DNA from: NS-11 sp036505795
GTDB lineage: Bacteria; Nitrospirota; Nitrospiria; Nitrospirales; NS-4
Assembly (NCBI GenBank): GCA_036505795.1
Contig: DASXSU010000068.1
Coordinates: 1-38,095, forward strand
Length of the DNA stretch: 38,095 nucleotides
Direction: 5' to 3'
Shown: piece after piece, positions 17,192 through 24,982 of the stretch
Layout: every line of letters starts with the position of its first letter
Position numbering within the stretch: position 1 is the stretch's first letter
The notes under the pieces: generated by a model
Seen by the model: only the letters and a program-made list of their open reading frames with translations
The model's database searches: none
Told to the model about the DNA's origin: nothing
Program-made: the position numbers and the translations under genes

Positions 17192-18079
17192 TCAGACGCT
17201 TCGCCGTCTGCTTCGCCAGACCCCTAATCCAAGCAGACCGGTGCCCAGTAACAGCAGCGTCGCCGGTTCGGGGACCACTTTGGGTTCGCTATAAAGAAAG
17301 TCATCCATCACCACGACGTCAACGAGGTCTCCATTCTGATCATTCGGACCTAAAGCGCTATTTCCCGTCGTGATGCGCACGCGGGCAATGCGTTCAGTGG
17401 TAAAGGTCACGCCCAAGAATGAGAGCGTTGGGATGCTGGCACCCGCAGCCGGCACACCGGGCGGAACAAAAAACTTCCCGAGAGACCCATTATTATCGAA
17501 ATACTCTATCGATGTTGTGTTGGCCAGATCGACGTCGGTGAAGACCGCGCCAAAGCCGCTGAGTGTAGCGGCGACGGCACCGTTCGTCCCAGGGATGGAG
17601 AATGTCCCGTCTGTGATATTGCTGTCCAGTGGTGTGAAGAGGCGGTTCGGGCTGAAGGTCGCAAAGATAGCCCCATAGGTCGCGTTGATGCCTGCAAGGC
17701 TGGTCTGTACCCCGCCCAAGCCGGGTGCAATATCCACTGTCCCGCCGCTAATTGGGGTTTGTGTCAATCCACTGCCCGGGGTTGTGAACGTTGCCCCGCG
17801 GATGTTTTGGAAAACGGTGAATGGCGTGACCGCGGCAGTGCCGTCGGTGGCCGTCCCGCCGTCCCAGTTGATCTCACGCCGACCACTGCCCAGGGGGCCG
17901 GGACTATTCCCATTGTTGGGATTGCCCAGGGCCGTTCTGAATGCATCGACAGTGGGTTGGATCGAAGCGGGAGTGTTCCCCCCAATTGAAGTTACGGTCG
18001 GAACCGCGTACGCTGTTGAAGAAATCACGACTAGCAGGCCCGCTACGGTGATTGCGAGACGTAGAGACATTGTAGACAT
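17192..18079 (-). CDS. PEP-CTERM sorting-signal protein
   Basis: A 295-residue exported protein. An N-terminal signal peptide (residues 1-25, LLVVISSTAYA) precedes a mature region rich in Gly/Thr/Ala with few charges. It has an internal segment of the type seen in exosortase substrates (MDDFLYSE). The C-terminal PEP-CTERM signal consists of VPEPATLLLLGTGLLGLGVW followed by RSRRR. PEP-CTERM proteins are recognised by exosortase EpsH/XrtA and placed at the cell surface or in the exopolysaccharide. No exosortase gene lies in the window. The ATG at 18079 follows GGAAGGGAA; an extension to 18124 is unlikely. A sigma54-like site is noted just upstream. Confidence 0.9.
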   Translation of the reverse strand: MSTMSLRLAITVAGLLVVISSTAYAVPTVTSIGGNTPASIQPTVDAFRTALGNPNNGNSPGPLGSGRREINWDGGTATDGTAAVTPFTVFQNIRGATFTTPGSGLTQTPISGGTVDIAPGLGGVQTSLAGINATYGAIFATFSPNRLFTPLDSNITDGTFSIPGTNGAVAATLSGFGAVFTDVDLANTTSIEYFDNNGSLGKFFVPPGVPAAGASIPTLSFLGVTFTTERIARVRITTGNSALGPNDQNGDLVDVVVMDDFLYSEPKVVPEPATLLLLGTGLLGLGVWRSRRRSV

Positions 18080-18495
18080 AGGTTTCCCTTCCTTAGAGAT
18101 GTTGCCCCCCAGGGATCTGAGCAATTCGCATGCTACGTCAAAAGGGCTTTAAGATCTTGGAGTTGTGCTGTTGCCTAGGCGGTAGCTGTCAACATTTCCG
18201 ACAGCGCGGGAAAGCCCGTCCTTTGAAAACAAAACTGATCTAGCCAGCTAACAAACTGAAATAGTTAGGTTATATTGCCTCCTCGGAAGAACATTCAGGA
18301 GAAATCAGGTAGTGCAGACCCTGTAAGATTTTTCGGTCGATCAATGGAAGTCTCGCGCAAGCCAGCGAAAGATCACCCATTTGGGTAAGGTTTCTCGACC
18401 GCTTCCTTGTTTTTAAGCTAAATGGTCAATTTACAAGTAGTCGGAAAATTGAAAATATTCGCAATAGTCTGCTACCTGCACAACTGGAGGCCACC
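18080..18495. other. Gene-free region between PEP-CTERM gene and secreted protein
   Basis: About 416 bases, more AT-rich than the rest. It holds the likely promoter of the minus-strand PEP-CTERM gene on the left. In the middle is an inverted repeat, CGGTCGA at 18334-18340 and TCGACCG at 18395-18401, enclosing ACCCATTTGGGT. This could form a folded leader for the gene at 18496. No open frame with coding character was found, and no riboswitch family was recognised. Confidence 0.6.
18121..18135 (-). promoter_or_regulatory. Possible -24/-12 (sigma54-like) site, imperfect
   Basis: Read on the minus strand the sequence is TAGCATGCGAATTGC. It matches the TGGCAC-N5-TTGC pattern in the GC at -12 and in spacing, but has AG rather than GG at -24. 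It lies about 42 bases upstream of the PEP-CTERM start at 18079. PEP-CTERM genes in some bacteria are controlled by sigma54 and PrsR, which makes the match interesting but not conclusive. Confidence 0.25.
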
Positions 18496-18843
18496 GTGGG
18501 ACTCTCCTCTGTTCTGCTCGCCGGATCGCTACTGACCGGATCGCCGGCTGTCCCGGTAGCCCTGCCGCAAGCCTGTTTTGTATTTGGTGAAGTCTTTTGG
18601 TCCACCGCCCAGACAACCGCCATGCTCTCGTCGAACTGCCCGATTCAAATTGAACGCCAGGAAAGAGTTATCGTCATGAAAGGCCCGCGCCGGACCGTTA
18701 GTGTCGTGATCCCGACCCAGCCCGGCCTTCATGAGTTCGTCTACCGATGGGGCCAGAGTGTCGCGAGATTCGACGATGAGAAAGTGGAGGTGAAGCAGGG
18801 CTCCTTCGAACTGAAAACCGGCGGCGGTCCTGAGTCTTACTGA
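18496..18843 (+). CDS. Predicted secreted protein, unknown function
   Basis: A 115-residue protein with a short hydrophobic N-terminus (GLSSVLLAGSLLTGSPAVPVA) that looks like a signal peptide. The mature part is about 90 residues with a single predicted beta-rich region. It contains two cysteines (C27 and C48), possibly disulphide-bonded. No family was recognised. The GTG start at 18496 has an excellent GGAGG site five bases upstream. The 3' end overlaps the convergent dut gene by seven bases. It may be an envelope-associated protein, which is an inference from the signal peptide only. Confidence 0.55.
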   Translation: MGLSSVLLAGSLLTGSPAVPVALPQACFVFGEVFWSTAQTTAMLSSNCPIQIERQERVIVMKGPRRTVSVVIPTQPGLHEFVYRWGQSVARFDDEKVEVKQGSFELKTGGGPESY

Positions 18844-19283
18844 GTGCCGGTTGAACCAAAGCCCCCCCCGCCTCTCTCAGTGGAAGGCAAACGATCAATC
18901 GGCTCAAGGTCCGGCGTGACGATCGGCAGGATAATAAGCTGGGCGATGCGATCGCCCTCCTCGACGATGAAGTCCTGGCCGGAAAAGTTCTTCAACTCGA
19001 CTTTGACCTCTCCCCGATAGTCCGCATCGATCCAACCCGCCCCGGTCTCGATATTACTTTTCACCGACAGTCCGGACCGCGACCCGATGCGTCCGACGTG
19101 TCCCGCAGGAATACTCAGAGCCAATCCGGTCGGCACCAGCGCCCGGCCAATGTCCACTCGCCCTTCACTCGCACGGGCGCCAGGGATCACGGTTCTCTCG
19201 GCCGCAAAGAGATCATACCCCGCCGCTCCCTCTGTGGCGCGCTGAGGAAATTTGGCGCGCGAAGAAAGGCGGCAAATTTTCAC
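18837..19283 (-). CDS. dut: dUTP diphosphatase (dUTPase)
   Basis: A 148-residue trimeric-type dUTPase that hydrolyses dUTP to dUMP, keeping uracil out of DNA. Motif 1 is GAAGYDLFAAE, motif 2 is SRSGLSVKSN, motif 3 is AGWIDADYRGE with the catalytic Asp and the Tyr stacking on uracil, and motif 5 is the glycine-rich RGGGGFGSTG end. The GTG start at 19283 overlaps the rpiA stop as GTGA, implying translational coupling. Upstream in-frame codons belong to rpiA sequence and are rejected. The length matches the family. Confidence 0.93.
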   Translation of the reverse strand: MKICRLSSRAKFPQRATEGAAGYDLFAAERTVIPGARASEGRVDIGRALVPTGLALSIPAGHVGRIGSRSGLSVKSNIETGAGWIDADYRGEVKVELKNFSGQDFIVEEGDRIAQLIILPIVTPDLEPIDRLPSTERGGGGFGSTGTQ

Positions 19284-19960
19284 GGCCGGGAAAGGGTCAC
19301 AATCCCCTGCTGCGTCGCCACCACGACAATATGGGCGCGATCGACAAACAGACCGCTGCATACGACACCGGGGATTTTCTCGAGTTCCGCTTCCAGAACC
19401 GCCGGCGTCTCAATCTTGGGGAATGTGAGATCCAGAATGTGATGACCGGTCTCAGTGACGAAAAGACGTCCATCCTTCATTCGCGGCGCTACTGAGCATC
19501 CATAACGTTCCACCCGGTTAGCAATTGTGCGCCATCCAAACGGCACCACTTCGATCGGCAAAGGGAACTTTCCGCCTAACACCGGGACGCGCTTACTCTC
19601 GTCGACTACGATTACAAAACGCGTGGAAGCTGCGGCCACGATCTTCTCCTTCAAGAGGGCTCCCCCACCGCCTTTGATCAGGTTCAAGCGAGGGTCGACC
19701 TGATCCGCCCCATCAATTGTGAGATCGATCTTCCATTCTGCATCATCAGGAAGAAGCGGAATTCCTGCGTCAGCTGCGAGCCTGGCGGTTTCCAACGATG
19801 TTGCGACCCCCCGTATTTTTAAACCCTCGCGTATCCGGTGAGCAAGTATCGCCATGACAAATCGAATTGTCGAGCCGGTGCCCAGCCCTACAGTCTGGCC
19901 GTCCCGGATGTACGTGACCGCCTCTTCGGCAGCTGTTTTTTTCAGAGTCTCCTGATCCAC
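19280..19960 (-). CDS. rpiA: Ribose-5-phosphate isomerase A
   Basis: A 226-residue enzyme interconverting ribose-5-phosphate and ribulose-5-phosphate in the pentose phosphate pathway. Family signatures are GLGTGST near 25-31, DGADQVD (about 84-90), and KGGGGALLKEK with the catalytic Lys (about 96-106). VDESKRVPVLG at about 119-129 follows. The start is GTG at 19960 with GAAGGA just upstream. It heads an rpiA-dut pair (GTGA overlap), and its promoter must lie in the repeat-rich region 19961-20445. Confidence 0.95.
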   Translation of the reverse strand: MDQETLKKTAAEEAVTYIRDGQTVGLGTGSTIRFVMAILAHRIREGLKIRGVATSLETARLAADAGIPLLPDDAEWKIDLTIDGADQVDPRLNLIKGGGGALLKEKIVAAASTRFVIVVDESKRVPVLGGKFPLPIEVVPFGWRTIANRVERYGCSVAPRMKDGRLFVTETGHHILDLTFPKIETPAVLEAELEKIPGVVCSGLFVDRAHIVVVATQQGIVTLSRP

Positions 19961-20054
19961 GATCCTTCGTTTTGGTAGGTGAGCTTCTTACTGTGCCACG
20001 GCTGCACAACCGCAGCATCCTATAGATTTTCCCGAAGCTGCGCAACCTCCGCCC

Positions 20055-20156
20055 ATCGCACCCGCCCACCCTGGAGTCTGCCGAGACAGCCTCCTTTGCC
20101 CCTTGCACCCGCCATCGCACCCTCCCACCCTAGGCCCTATCGCACCCGCCCGCCCT
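20055..20156 (-). repeat. Three short repeats, ATCGCACCC type (minus orientation of GGGTGCGAT)
   Basis: Copies at 20055-20072, 20114-20131 and 20139-20156 follow ATCGCACCCKCCCRCCCT, with one partial copy near 20104. Their complement (AGGGYGGGMGGGTGCGAT) resembles the plus-strand copies at 20373-20435, so the region is roughly mirrored. Confidence 0.7.
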
Positions 20157-20208
20157 TCGCCTGCCAAGTCAGGCTCCCTTCCCCTGGACGGGCCTTTTTT
20201 TCCCCTAG

Positions 20209-20239
20209 CCCAGGCGCGCCAAGACGCGCCCCTTCCCGT
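20209..20239 (-). repeat. 31-base dispersed repeat copy
   Basis: The complement of this segment matches 125-155 at 30 of 31 positions; the one difference lies in the hairpin loop. The sequence folds as GGCGCG/CGCGCC arms. Confidence 0.75.
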
Positions 20240-20372
20240 TGCTTGAAACATTGCTACTGCGGCCGAGCGTTGTTAGAATGACGCCGCGGTAAATCTCCGC
20301 GGTAAAGCGCGCGTCTCACGGGCAAAGAGTCTGTCCCACGGGAAATGCGGCCGTCTTGGCGGACGTGGGGTT

Positions 20373-20435
20373 GGGCGGGTGAAATACGGCTCGGGGAAGG
20401 TGGGTGAGATACCGCGCGGGGCGGGCGGGTGTAAT
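20373..20435 (+). repeat. Three plus-strand GGGYGGGTG-type copies
   Basis: GGGCGGGTGAAATA starts at 20373, GGTGGGTGAGATA at 20399 and GCGGGCGGGTGTAATA near 20421. They lie just before the GGAGG ribosome site of the gene at 20446 and have roughly 22-27 base spacing. Confidence 0.65.
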
Positions 20436-20445
20436 AGGAGGACCG

Positions 20446-22245
20446 GTGCAGCTCTCGACATCTCTTCTGAAGACTTTTAATGCGACCCTTGCCGAGCTTG
20501 GGGTAGACCTCGCATTGATCGCGCTCAAAGAGGATGGGCTTGGACCCTTCCAGCCTCATTCATCCCGCGGGTTCGCTCCTCGAGAGATTCAGGCTATTAT
20601 TCGGGCGCTGTCCTATCCCGAGTTAAAGTTCCAGAGCGCCAGTGATAATGGCCAAACGGCACCTCCGAAGATTCGCATGCGGATGACGTCGCCTTCTCAC
20701 CGCATGTTATTGGGAGTGCCGTTGCGGTTCCGGCGGAGCATCTGCGGAGCGCTCGTGCTCGGCCGGAAAGACGTGGCTTCATTTTCGGACAAGGATCAGC
20801 GGCAGGCAGAAAACGCTGCCGGGGAGCTGGAGGCTGCTCTGGTGAAGTCCGGCCTGCTGAGCAAACTCCCTGAAGCTGCACTCGCGATGCCCCTTGCTCA
20901 AGAGCCCGGCCGTCGTGGCGGCGTGTCGGAAGGCGTCTTTCCCGAGAGTCCTTTGGATGCAACAGCCATCGAAGCCCTTATGGCCGAAGTGCAAACGGTT
21001 ATTCCGTATGACCGGGCCTTGCTGACCCGCTACGAGACCGATCCGAAACTCCTTGTGGGTTTCCTCTCTTACACCCCCGGGCATTTTGAATGGCGGCAGG
21101 GCCAGATTTTCACGCTGGACGGTTCTGCGGCAGGTTGGGTCATCCGCCATAAGAAGCCGCGACTCGACCGTGACTTGGCGTCCACGCAAGGCCGATTTCT
21201 AGACTATAAAGAGCTCTACAAGGATAAGTTTAAGACAGCGCTGGTCGTGCCGTTGCGCAAAGGCCCGGATTTTGTAGGTACGATCGCGCTCGCGTCGAAA
21301 ACAACCGATCTCTACAATCTGGACATGGCACGGGCGGCCGCCGGTATCGTAGAGCGTCTCGCCCGTTTTCTGCCGGCCATGGGCCCGCGCCCGTCGGTTT
21401 CGGATCCCAGCCAACGAGTCGAGCAGGTTGTCAACCCCGACGCCGCCCCCACGAAGGCTGTCGCCTTTTATTCACCGGAATCTCTGGAGGCCCGCGAATT
21501 GATGCTGCGCCAGGAACGTCAAGCAGCCATCCGGGAACTGACCTCATTTCTTGAGCAAGAGATTCTGCAAACACTGACGAAGACCCGTACCGAACTGGAG
21601 GAGACGTTGGCCGACCAGGTAGGGGGGAGGGCGGTGCCGATCGGATCGCTTGAGCGTGTTGAGAAGGCCTGCCGTGATCTAACCGGAATCGAGACGATCC
21701 TCAATGAGATCCTTGATAATGCCAAACCTTTGGAGCTGCATCCACGTGTAATCCGCCTTCCGGAGGTCATTGAGAGCGCGCTCGCCGTCGTCGCCGGCGA
21801 GATGGAGCAGAATCAAATCACCGTCACCCGCCAGTTTGCCGATCCATTGCCGTCGATCAAGGCGGATGAAAGCAAGCTCCAACAGGTTTTTCTCAGCATC
21901 TTGAAAAACGCCTTGCAGGCCATGACGCCCGGCGGCCATATTCACCTTGAAGCTGTCCCCTATCGGGGCGTGCGCAGTCGCCATGAAGTGGCCATCACGA
22001 TAGAAAATGACGGCGCGCCGATTCCTACGGAGCATATCGGCAAGATCTTTGAGCCGGGCTTCACCACCAAGGCCGCCGGAACGGGGCTTGGCCTCTCCTC
22101 GGTTAAAAAGATCATTGAGGAGCACCGCGGCCAGATCTCAATTGCAAGCGGGCCCGGCCAGGGAACCACGGTGATTATTCGACTTCCGGCACATGGCGCT
22201 TCACGGGTGCTCGGGCGCGGGCGCCGTCGGCCCAGGAGACGGTAA
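20446..22245 (+). CDS. GAF-domain histidine-kinase-like protein lacking the usual phosphoacceptor His
   Basis: A 599-residue soluble protein. The N-terminal region (about 1-130) and a second block (about 175-310) look like GAF domains. A helical dimerisation-like segment follows at about 350-445. The C-terminal ATPase domain has N-box NALQAM (488-493), D522 in ENDGAPI and the G2 box GTGLGLSS (545-552). The helix where the phosphoacceptor His should lie (about 366-386) contains no histidine; the only nearby one is H432 in LELHPRV, in the linker after the helices. The tail is Arg-rich. The GTG start at 20446 has a strong GGAGG site. It may therefore be a degenerate kinase, a phosphatase, or a protein acting through its ATPase fold. 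Confidence 0.8.
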   Translation: MQLSTSLLKTFNATLAELGVDLALIALKEDGLGPFQPHSSRGFAPREIQAIIRALSYPELKFQSASDNGQTAPPKIRMRMTSPSHRMLLGVPLRFRRSICGALVLGRKDVASFSDKDQRQAENAAGELEAALVKSGLLSKLPEAALAMPLAQEPGRRGGVSEGVFPESPLDATAIEALMAEVQTVIPYDRALLTRYETDPKLLVGFLSYTPGHFEWRQGQIFTLDGSAAGWVIRHKKPRLDRDLASTQGRFLDYKELYKDKFKTALVVPLRKGPDFVGTIALASKTTDLYNLDMARAAAGIVERLARFLPAMGPRPSVSDPSQRVEQVVNPDAAPTKAVAFYSPESLEARELMLRQERQAAIRELTSFLEQEILQTLTKTRTELEETLADQVGGRAVPIGSLERVEKACRDLTGIETILNEILDNAKPLELHPRVIRLPEVIESALAVVAGEMEQNQITVTRQFADPLPSIKADESKLQQVFLSILKNALQAMTPGGHIHLEAVPYRGVRSRHEVAITIENDGAPIPTEHIGKIFEPGFTTKAAGTGLGLSSVKKIIEEHRGQISIASGPGQGTTVIIRLPAHGASRVLGRGRRRPRRR

Positions 22246-22251
22246 GCTCCC

Positions 22252-22280
22252 TTGACAGCCTGGAGCAAGTGCGGTATCGT
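22252..22280 (+). promoter_or_regulatory. Sigma70-type promoter for the small secreted gene
   Basis: TTGACA at 22252-22257 and TATCGT at 22275-22280 are separated by 17 bases. They lie just past the stop of the preceding kinase-like gene and about 52 bases before the ATG at 22332. Confidence 0.6.
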
Positions 22281-22331
22281 CGTTCGCGTTTTTCCATGGA
22301 ATGAATCGGTCTCTTATTTATGGAGGGTCAT

Positions 22332-22685
22332 ATGAAACTTTCACTTTTGGCCTTAGCCTTGGGGTTGGGCTTTGTGTTTATGGCGTCGTCCAGCTTCGCA
22401 AACCCTGCGTTACTCAAGAAGCACGAGGGCTACCCGGACGAGACCGGAAAAGCGACGACGGGGGTCGGGCCAGCGGCAAGTTTGAAATCTGCCGAAGAGC
22501 CGTCTAACGAAGTCGTGAAGAAACAAAATAGTGATGCCCGCGGAGGCGTCAGCGATCATGATCAGCTTAAACGTCGCGACGACTCGCGCTTACCGGACGT
22601 CGTCGGGCCTGGTCACGTCACCAACAAGGGCGTGACCGAGAACCAGATCAAAGAAGGCACCAAGGTGAACGCGAATCCCAAGTAG
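22332..22685 (+). CDS. Small secreted protein, unknown function
   Basis: A 117-residue protein with a clear signal peptide (LSLLALALGLGFVFMASSSFA, cleaved near residue 23). The mature portion is short, charged and low in complexity, with many Lys/Asp/Gly and no hydrophobic core, so it is probably intrinsically disordered. No family was recognised. It has the strongest expression signals in the window: TTGACA-N17-TATCGT upstream, a GGAGGGTC ribosome site, and a well-formed intrinsic terminator (22707-22738). This suggests an abundant single-gene envelope or stress protein. Confidence 0.7.
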   Translation: MKLSLLALALGLGFVFMASSSFANPALLKKHEGYPDETGKATTGVGPAASLKSAEEPSNEVVKKQNSDARGGVSDHDQLKRRDDSRLPDVVGPGHVTNKGVTENQIKEGTKVNANPK

Positions 22686-22706
22686 TTCCTTCTCTGGGTC
22701 TTTATG

Positions 22707-22738
22707 GGGGAGGGCCACCATCCTGGCCTTCCCCTTTT
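22707..22738 (+). terminator. Strong intrinsic terminator
   Basis: An 11-base-pair stem, GGGGAGGGCCA (22707-22717) with TGGCCTTCCCC (22724-22734), one G-T wobble, a six-base loop and TTTT immediately after. It lies 21 bases after the stop at 22685. Confidence 0.85.
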
Positions 22739-22870
22739 CGCTTCTCGAAGCGCTTCTCATTCCAAAATTCCGTATCGTCATTCTCTTTCTAAGTAACACC
22801 GCTACTCGCATGGCTGGGTTTGCCTAACGTTGTCGCCGGATAACCATTCTGAAGAACAAGGGCATATCCC

Positions 22871-24121
22871 ATGACACCGGGTTCTAGGTCGAAGCTCCTG
22901 GACTTCTTCACAAGCTGGCGCATGTTGGTGGTCCTCTTACTAGGATTTTCTTCCGGTCTTCCGCTCGCGCTTACAGCAACCACTCTTCAAGCCTGGATGA
23001 AATCCGAAAACGCCGATCTCGCGGTGATCGGACTGTTCTCGTTGGTGGCCCTGCCTTACGGATTAAAGGTCCTCTGGGCCCCTGCCATGGATCGCTTCGT
23101 CCCTCCATTTCTGGGCCGGCGCCGGGGCTGGATGCTACTTTCGCAAATCGCCTTGGTGGTGACCGTCGCGGCAATGGCGTTTAGCAATCCGGTGACGTCT
23201 CCTGTTGTCACGGCGGCTCTGGCATTTCTGACCGCTTTCTTCAGCGCCAGTCAGGATATTGTCGTGGATGCTTATCGGACGGATCTGGCAGAGAACGAGG
23301 AGATCGGCCCTGCGGCAGCGCTGTATATTACCGGTTACCGCTTCGGTATGTTGACGTCCGGCGCAGTCGCCCTGATCCTATCCGACCATTTGTCCTGGCG
23401 GGTCGTCTATCTCTTGATGGCTGCGGCCATGCTCATCGGCATTATCGCAACCCTCTTTGCCCCGGAACCCGTGGTAGCCGCCAAACCCCCGCGCACCATC
23501 ACTGAAGCCGTGGTGCTGCCTTTTGCCGAGTACTTCCGACGACAAGGCGCGCTGGAAATGCTGGGCTTTATTGTCCTGTATAAACTCGATGTCGTGATCG
23601 CGATGGCGATGACAACGCCATTTTTGTTGGACCTCGGATTTACCAAAACCGATATCGGCGCCGTCACGAAGGGCTTTGGGCTCGTCGCCACCATAATCGG
23701 CACCTTGGCGGGGGGCGCTCTTATGGTCAAACTCGGCCTCAAGCGCTCTCTGTGGACGTTCGGCCTCAGCCAGGGGATCTCGGGGCTTTCGTTTATGCTG
23801 CTCGCGCATGTTGGACATGACTACCCGACGATGGTCGCAGCCATCACAATTGAAAGCTTCTGCAGCGGCATGGGTACTGCGGCCTTCACGGCCTTTTTGA
23901 TGAGCATTTGTGATAAACGCTTCACGGCCACCCAGTACGCGCTGCTCACGAGTGTGATGGGCTTGAGCCGGGTCATCGGAAGCGCGCCGACCGGCTATCT
24001 CGCAAAAGCGTTGGGATGGGAGCAGTACTTTCTTCTGAGCGTGCTCGCCATGATTCCCGGCCTTGTATTGCTGACCCGGTATTCCAAGTGGAGGCTTGCG
24101 CCTTCTGTGCAGGAGCACTAA
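22871..24121 (+). CDS. MFS transporter, AmpG-like muropeptide permease family
   Basis: A 416-residue major facilitator with about twelve hydrophobic helices. The AmpG-like features are the N-terminal FSSGLPLALTATTLQAWM segment and the cytoplasmic loop DRFVPPFLGRRRGW (about 74-87) with its basic turn. SQDIVVDAYRTDLAENEEIGPAAA at about 118-141 also fits AmpG. AmpG imports GlcNAc-anhydroMurNAc muropeptides for cell-wall recycling; substrate assignment here rests on these signatures only. A strong terminator separates it from the upstream small secreted gene. No other wall-recycling gene is adjacent. Confidence 0.85.
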   Translation: MTPGSRSKLLDFFTSWRMLVVLLLGFSSGLPLALTATTLQAWMKSENADLAVIGLFSLVALPYGLKVLWAPAMDRFVPPFLGRRRGWMLLSQIALVVTVAAMAFSNPVTSPVVTAALAFLTAFFSASQDIVVDAYRTDLAENEEIGPAAALYITGYRFGMLTSGAVALILSDHLSWRVVYLLMAAAMLIGIIATLFAPEPVVAAKPPRTITEAVVLPFAEYFRRQGALEMLGFIVLYKLDVVIAMAMTTPFLLDLGFTKTDIGAVTKGFGLVATIIGTLAGGALMVKLGLKRSLWTFGLSQGISGLSFMLLAHVGHDYPTMVAAITIESFCSGMGTAAFTAFLMSICDKRFTATQYALLTSVMGLSRVIGSAPTGYLAKALGWEQYFLLSVLAMIPGLVLLTRYSKWRLAPSVQEH

Positions 24122-24238
24122 CGCGAAAACGAGATATGCCACATAGTATATTCGGTGGGAGGATCAGACGATTGAGGGATTGCCGCCGCCTTGATTCGGA
24201 GTCACGCCGTGTTATACTCAACATCAGCCGAGGGACGG

Positions 24239-24442
24239 ATGAGACATTTCACGATCACGGATATTATTGAAGGCAACGGTCAGCCGCATCCCACGTTCAC
24301 CCGCGACGCCGCCTATCCGGTCATCGAGGTCCTCTGGCAAACCTCCGGGAACCTTCCTGGATTTCTGGTCGCCGATGATCAGGGACGCTTCCATTTCATC
24401 CGAATGGATCACTGTCGGTTGAGCAAAATCGAGGTTCTATAG
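24239..24442 (+). CDS. Small protein, unknown function (operon member 1)
   Basis: A 67-residue protein (MRHFTITDIIEG...) with no recognised domain. Predicted beta strands in the second half (PVIEVLWQTSG, GRFHFIRMD) suggest a small beta-rich fold. The ATG at 24239 is chosen because it has GAGGGA just upstream; the longer frame from 24191 lacks support. It ends only four bases before the next start, so it forms an operon with the 24447 and 24989 genes. Confidence 0.55.
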   Translation: MRHFTITDIIEGNGQPHPTFTRDAAYPVIEVLWQTSGNLPGFLVADDQGRFHFIRMDHCRLSKIEVL

Positions 24443-24446
24443 TTGC

Positions 24447-24953
24447 ATGCCCGACGCGTCGCCTGAGCAGGTCGGGCAGGAGTTGTCCGACCTGGCCTTC
24501 GGCATCATCGAGCAAAACTGGCTCGAACTGCATATCGGTAAGGTGGTCGATCTCAAAACGATCGAAAACCTTGACGCCGCCGAGTGGGAACTCACATACT
24601 TGATCCTATTCGCGATCACCCAAGGTTGCGCGACCTTTGCGTCCACCGACCCGGCACGAACGACCGGCGTATTGAAGGCCTTTCATGGTCTTTTTCTACG
24701 CCACATCGCGGATCAGGCAGGACGGGAGATTGCCGACGCTCATCAGCAAAATCTGCCGGCCCGGTACCGGCTCTATGGTGATGCGGTCAAAGGCGAGGGA
24801 AAAACCGGTCGCTATACCCTACTGGGCGAGGCGGCGGCGATTCAGATTTTGGGGAAGAGCATCGACGACTCCCAGACAGCCGACAACTTTCGCGAAACGA
24901 TGAAAGTGATCTTTTCCGAAGTCAGCGACAGCGCGTTCAGGACGATGCACTGA
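24447..24953 (+). CDS. Conserved-looking protein, unknown function (operon member 2)
   Basis: A 168-residue, mostly helical protein without signal peptide or membrane helices. The central helix EWELTYLILFAITQGCATFASTD and a second hydrophobic helix VLKAFHGLFLRHIADQ stand out. No motif identifies a family. It starts four bases after the previous gene's stop and is followed by the next gene about 35 bases after its own stop, so the three appear co-transcribed. Confidence 0.65.
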   Translation: MPDASPEQVGQELSDLAFGIIEQNWLELHIGKVVDLKTIENLDAAEWELTYLILFAITQGCATFASTDPARTTGVLKAFHGLFLRHIADQAGREIADAHQQNLPARYRLYGDAVKGEGKTGRYTLLGEAAAIQILGKSIDDSQTADNFRETMKVIFSEVSDSAFRTMH

Positions 24954-24982
24954 TCCCTAATAGATCACGAGAGGCATGGATA

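Larger units (their letters stand above)
19961..20445. other. Gene-free, repeat-rich divergent intergenic region
   Basis: About 485 bases between the divergent starts of rpiA and the GAF kinase-like gene. It contains three copies of the C-rich motif ATCGCACCCKCCCRCCCT on the left, a copy of a hairpin seen at 125-155, and three G-rich near-copies of GGGYGGGTGNRATA on the right. The promoters of both genes must be here, but no clear -35/-10 pair stands out. No plausible coding frame was found. Confidence 0.7.

Noticed and set aside
17193..17210. Hairpin CAGACG/CGTCTG as terminator of the PEP-CTERM gene
   Set aside because: It overlaps the last codons and has no T-run on the minus strand after it.
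23378..24142. 254-residue minus-strand frame inside the AmpG-like gene
   Set aside because: Rich in His, Arg and Gln with no hydrophobic pattern; shadow of a membrane protein.
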